From the NCBI RefSeq assembly GCF_036670015.1, contig NZ_CP137636.1, positions 1,714,501-1,778,500 of the forward strand: a stretch of DNA of 64,000 bases, in the 5' to 3' direction. The position numbers and the translations under genes were made by a program. This document shows positions 63,488 to 64,000 of the stretch, one piece after another. The first letter of the stretch is position 1; the number at the start of each line of letters is the position of its first letter. The notes below the pieces were generated by a model that saw only the letters and a list, made by a program, of their open reading frames with translations, ran no database searches and was not told where the DNA came from. The DNA comes from Niallia sp. XMNu-256 (GTDB taxonomy: Bacteria; Bacillota; Bacilli; Bacillales; Cytobacillaceae).

Positions 63488-63620
63488 AAGCATTCGTTAA
63501 AGCCTCTTTAGAATGAAGTGAAAAACCTTTTCTTTCACTTTTATATTTTGAATGTAATGGTTAACGTAAACAGTGCTTTCTTTTAATAACGATACTCAAC
63601 AAACGGGCCATTTAATTGAA
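63485..63620. repeat. dispersed repeat, copy of 50.54-50.67 kb
   Basis: Starting with AAAGCATTCGTTAAAG and ending with CAACAAACGGGCCATTTAATTGAAT, this stretch is similar over about 125 bases to 50535-50670, in the same orientation. Confidence 0.65.
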
Positions 63621-63694
63621 TAAAGTTTTGCTCAAATGATGGAACTTTGAAATAATACTATTGAGTTAAAGAGAAGGAATGGAGTTGAATATTC

Positions 63695-63894
63695 TTGAGT
63701 AATGATAACCCTTCAAAATCAGAAAAATAGCGAGCAAAACATGGGTGTTAGTTATTGCATTATGTTGTTTACTTAGTTTGATTAATAGCTGGGGTAATAA
63801 TTGGATTCTTACAGGTATTTTAGGGTTAGGTGTATTAGTTTGTGGTACGATAGGAATTTTTGATATAAAGCGATCTATAACGAAAAAAAATTAA
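63695..63894 (+). pseudogene. small membrane protein with a frameshift
   Basis: The first frame (MSNDNPSKSEK, stop) is followed in another frame by SKTWVLVIALCCLLSLINSW and ILTGILGLGVLVCGTIGIF, two membrane helices, and a short basic tail ending in TKKN. A one-base change near 63728 would join them. It has a weak ribosome site. A start inside the second frame (GTG near 63747) is also possible. Confidence 0.35.
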
Positions 63895-64000
63895 AAGTCG
63901 GGGACTTTTAATTAAATAATTGCACCTTATTTCATGTTTGGCCCATTTAATAGAATAATAGTATATTTACAATTAATTTTCATCCTTCATTTTTCGTAGA

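Noticed and set aside
1-64000. CRISPR array
   Set aside because: No regularly spaced identical repeats with unique spacers were found. The repeats seen are irregular, divergent and intergenic.

Overview
The window looks like the chromosome of a spore-forming, low-GC Bacillaceae bacterium. The evidence is a cwlJ-gerQ spore germination pair, a checkpoint protein of the Sda type, a ComK-family regulator, an anti-sigma factor of the sigma-reg type, Bacillus-style ribosome binding sites (AAGGAGG) and AT-rich intergenic DNA. The species cannot be named from the sequence alone.

Layout. 1-2.2 kb: end of an HTH protein, a small Xre regulator and a ComK-family protein. 2.4-40.8 kb: a dense anti-phage defence island. 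Its core (2.4-23.3 kb) is a composite of DISARM-type and BREX type 3 genes: drmA and drmB, then on the opposite strand a large sigma-70-like protein with N-terminal winged-helix (HARE-HTH-like) domains, then brxF, brxC, pglX, pglZ, a BrxA-like helical protein and an SNF2 helicase (brxHII/drmD type). Next come a scar of a second, divergent copy of that helicase, a wrecked NERD-helicase gene, a nitrilase-fold protein, an McrC remnant, an SRA-HNH type IV nuclease, a nuclease-SF1 helicase, a MazG-like / PLD-helicase / HIT trio, a complete mcrBC pair, a frameshifted PD-(D/E)XK nuclease and a NERD-HRDC protein. An integrase remnant at 40.8 kb marks the right edge.

41.1-48.8 kb is core-like: cwlJ-gerQ, an amidohydrolase, a class A penicillin-binding protein, sda and a glycine-rich protein. 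Gene remnants (alcohol dehydrogenase tail, IS3 transposase tail, DnaB-type tail, helicase and HIT echoes) lie between them. 49-64 kb is sparse. It holds small genes, two lipoproteins, a beta-helix-like protein, a broken tyrosine recombinase, an MFS transporter, a small integrated element (tRNA-like attachment site, a two-gene HEPN operon, a decayed integrase), an ECF sigma stub in front of an intact anti-sigma gene, a macrolide-type glycosyltransferase and a dispersed family of short intergenic repeats.

How the parts may work together. By analogy with BREX and DISARM, PglX would methylate host DNA at a specific site. BrxC, PglZ, BrxF and the helicases would block unmodified phage. DrmA-DrmB is normally the core of DISARM. 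McrBC and the SRA-HNH nuclease attack modified DNA, so the island may cover both unmodified and modified phages. The sigma-like protein, divergent from brxF and converging on drmB, is placed to control the island. This is inferred from position and domains, not shown.
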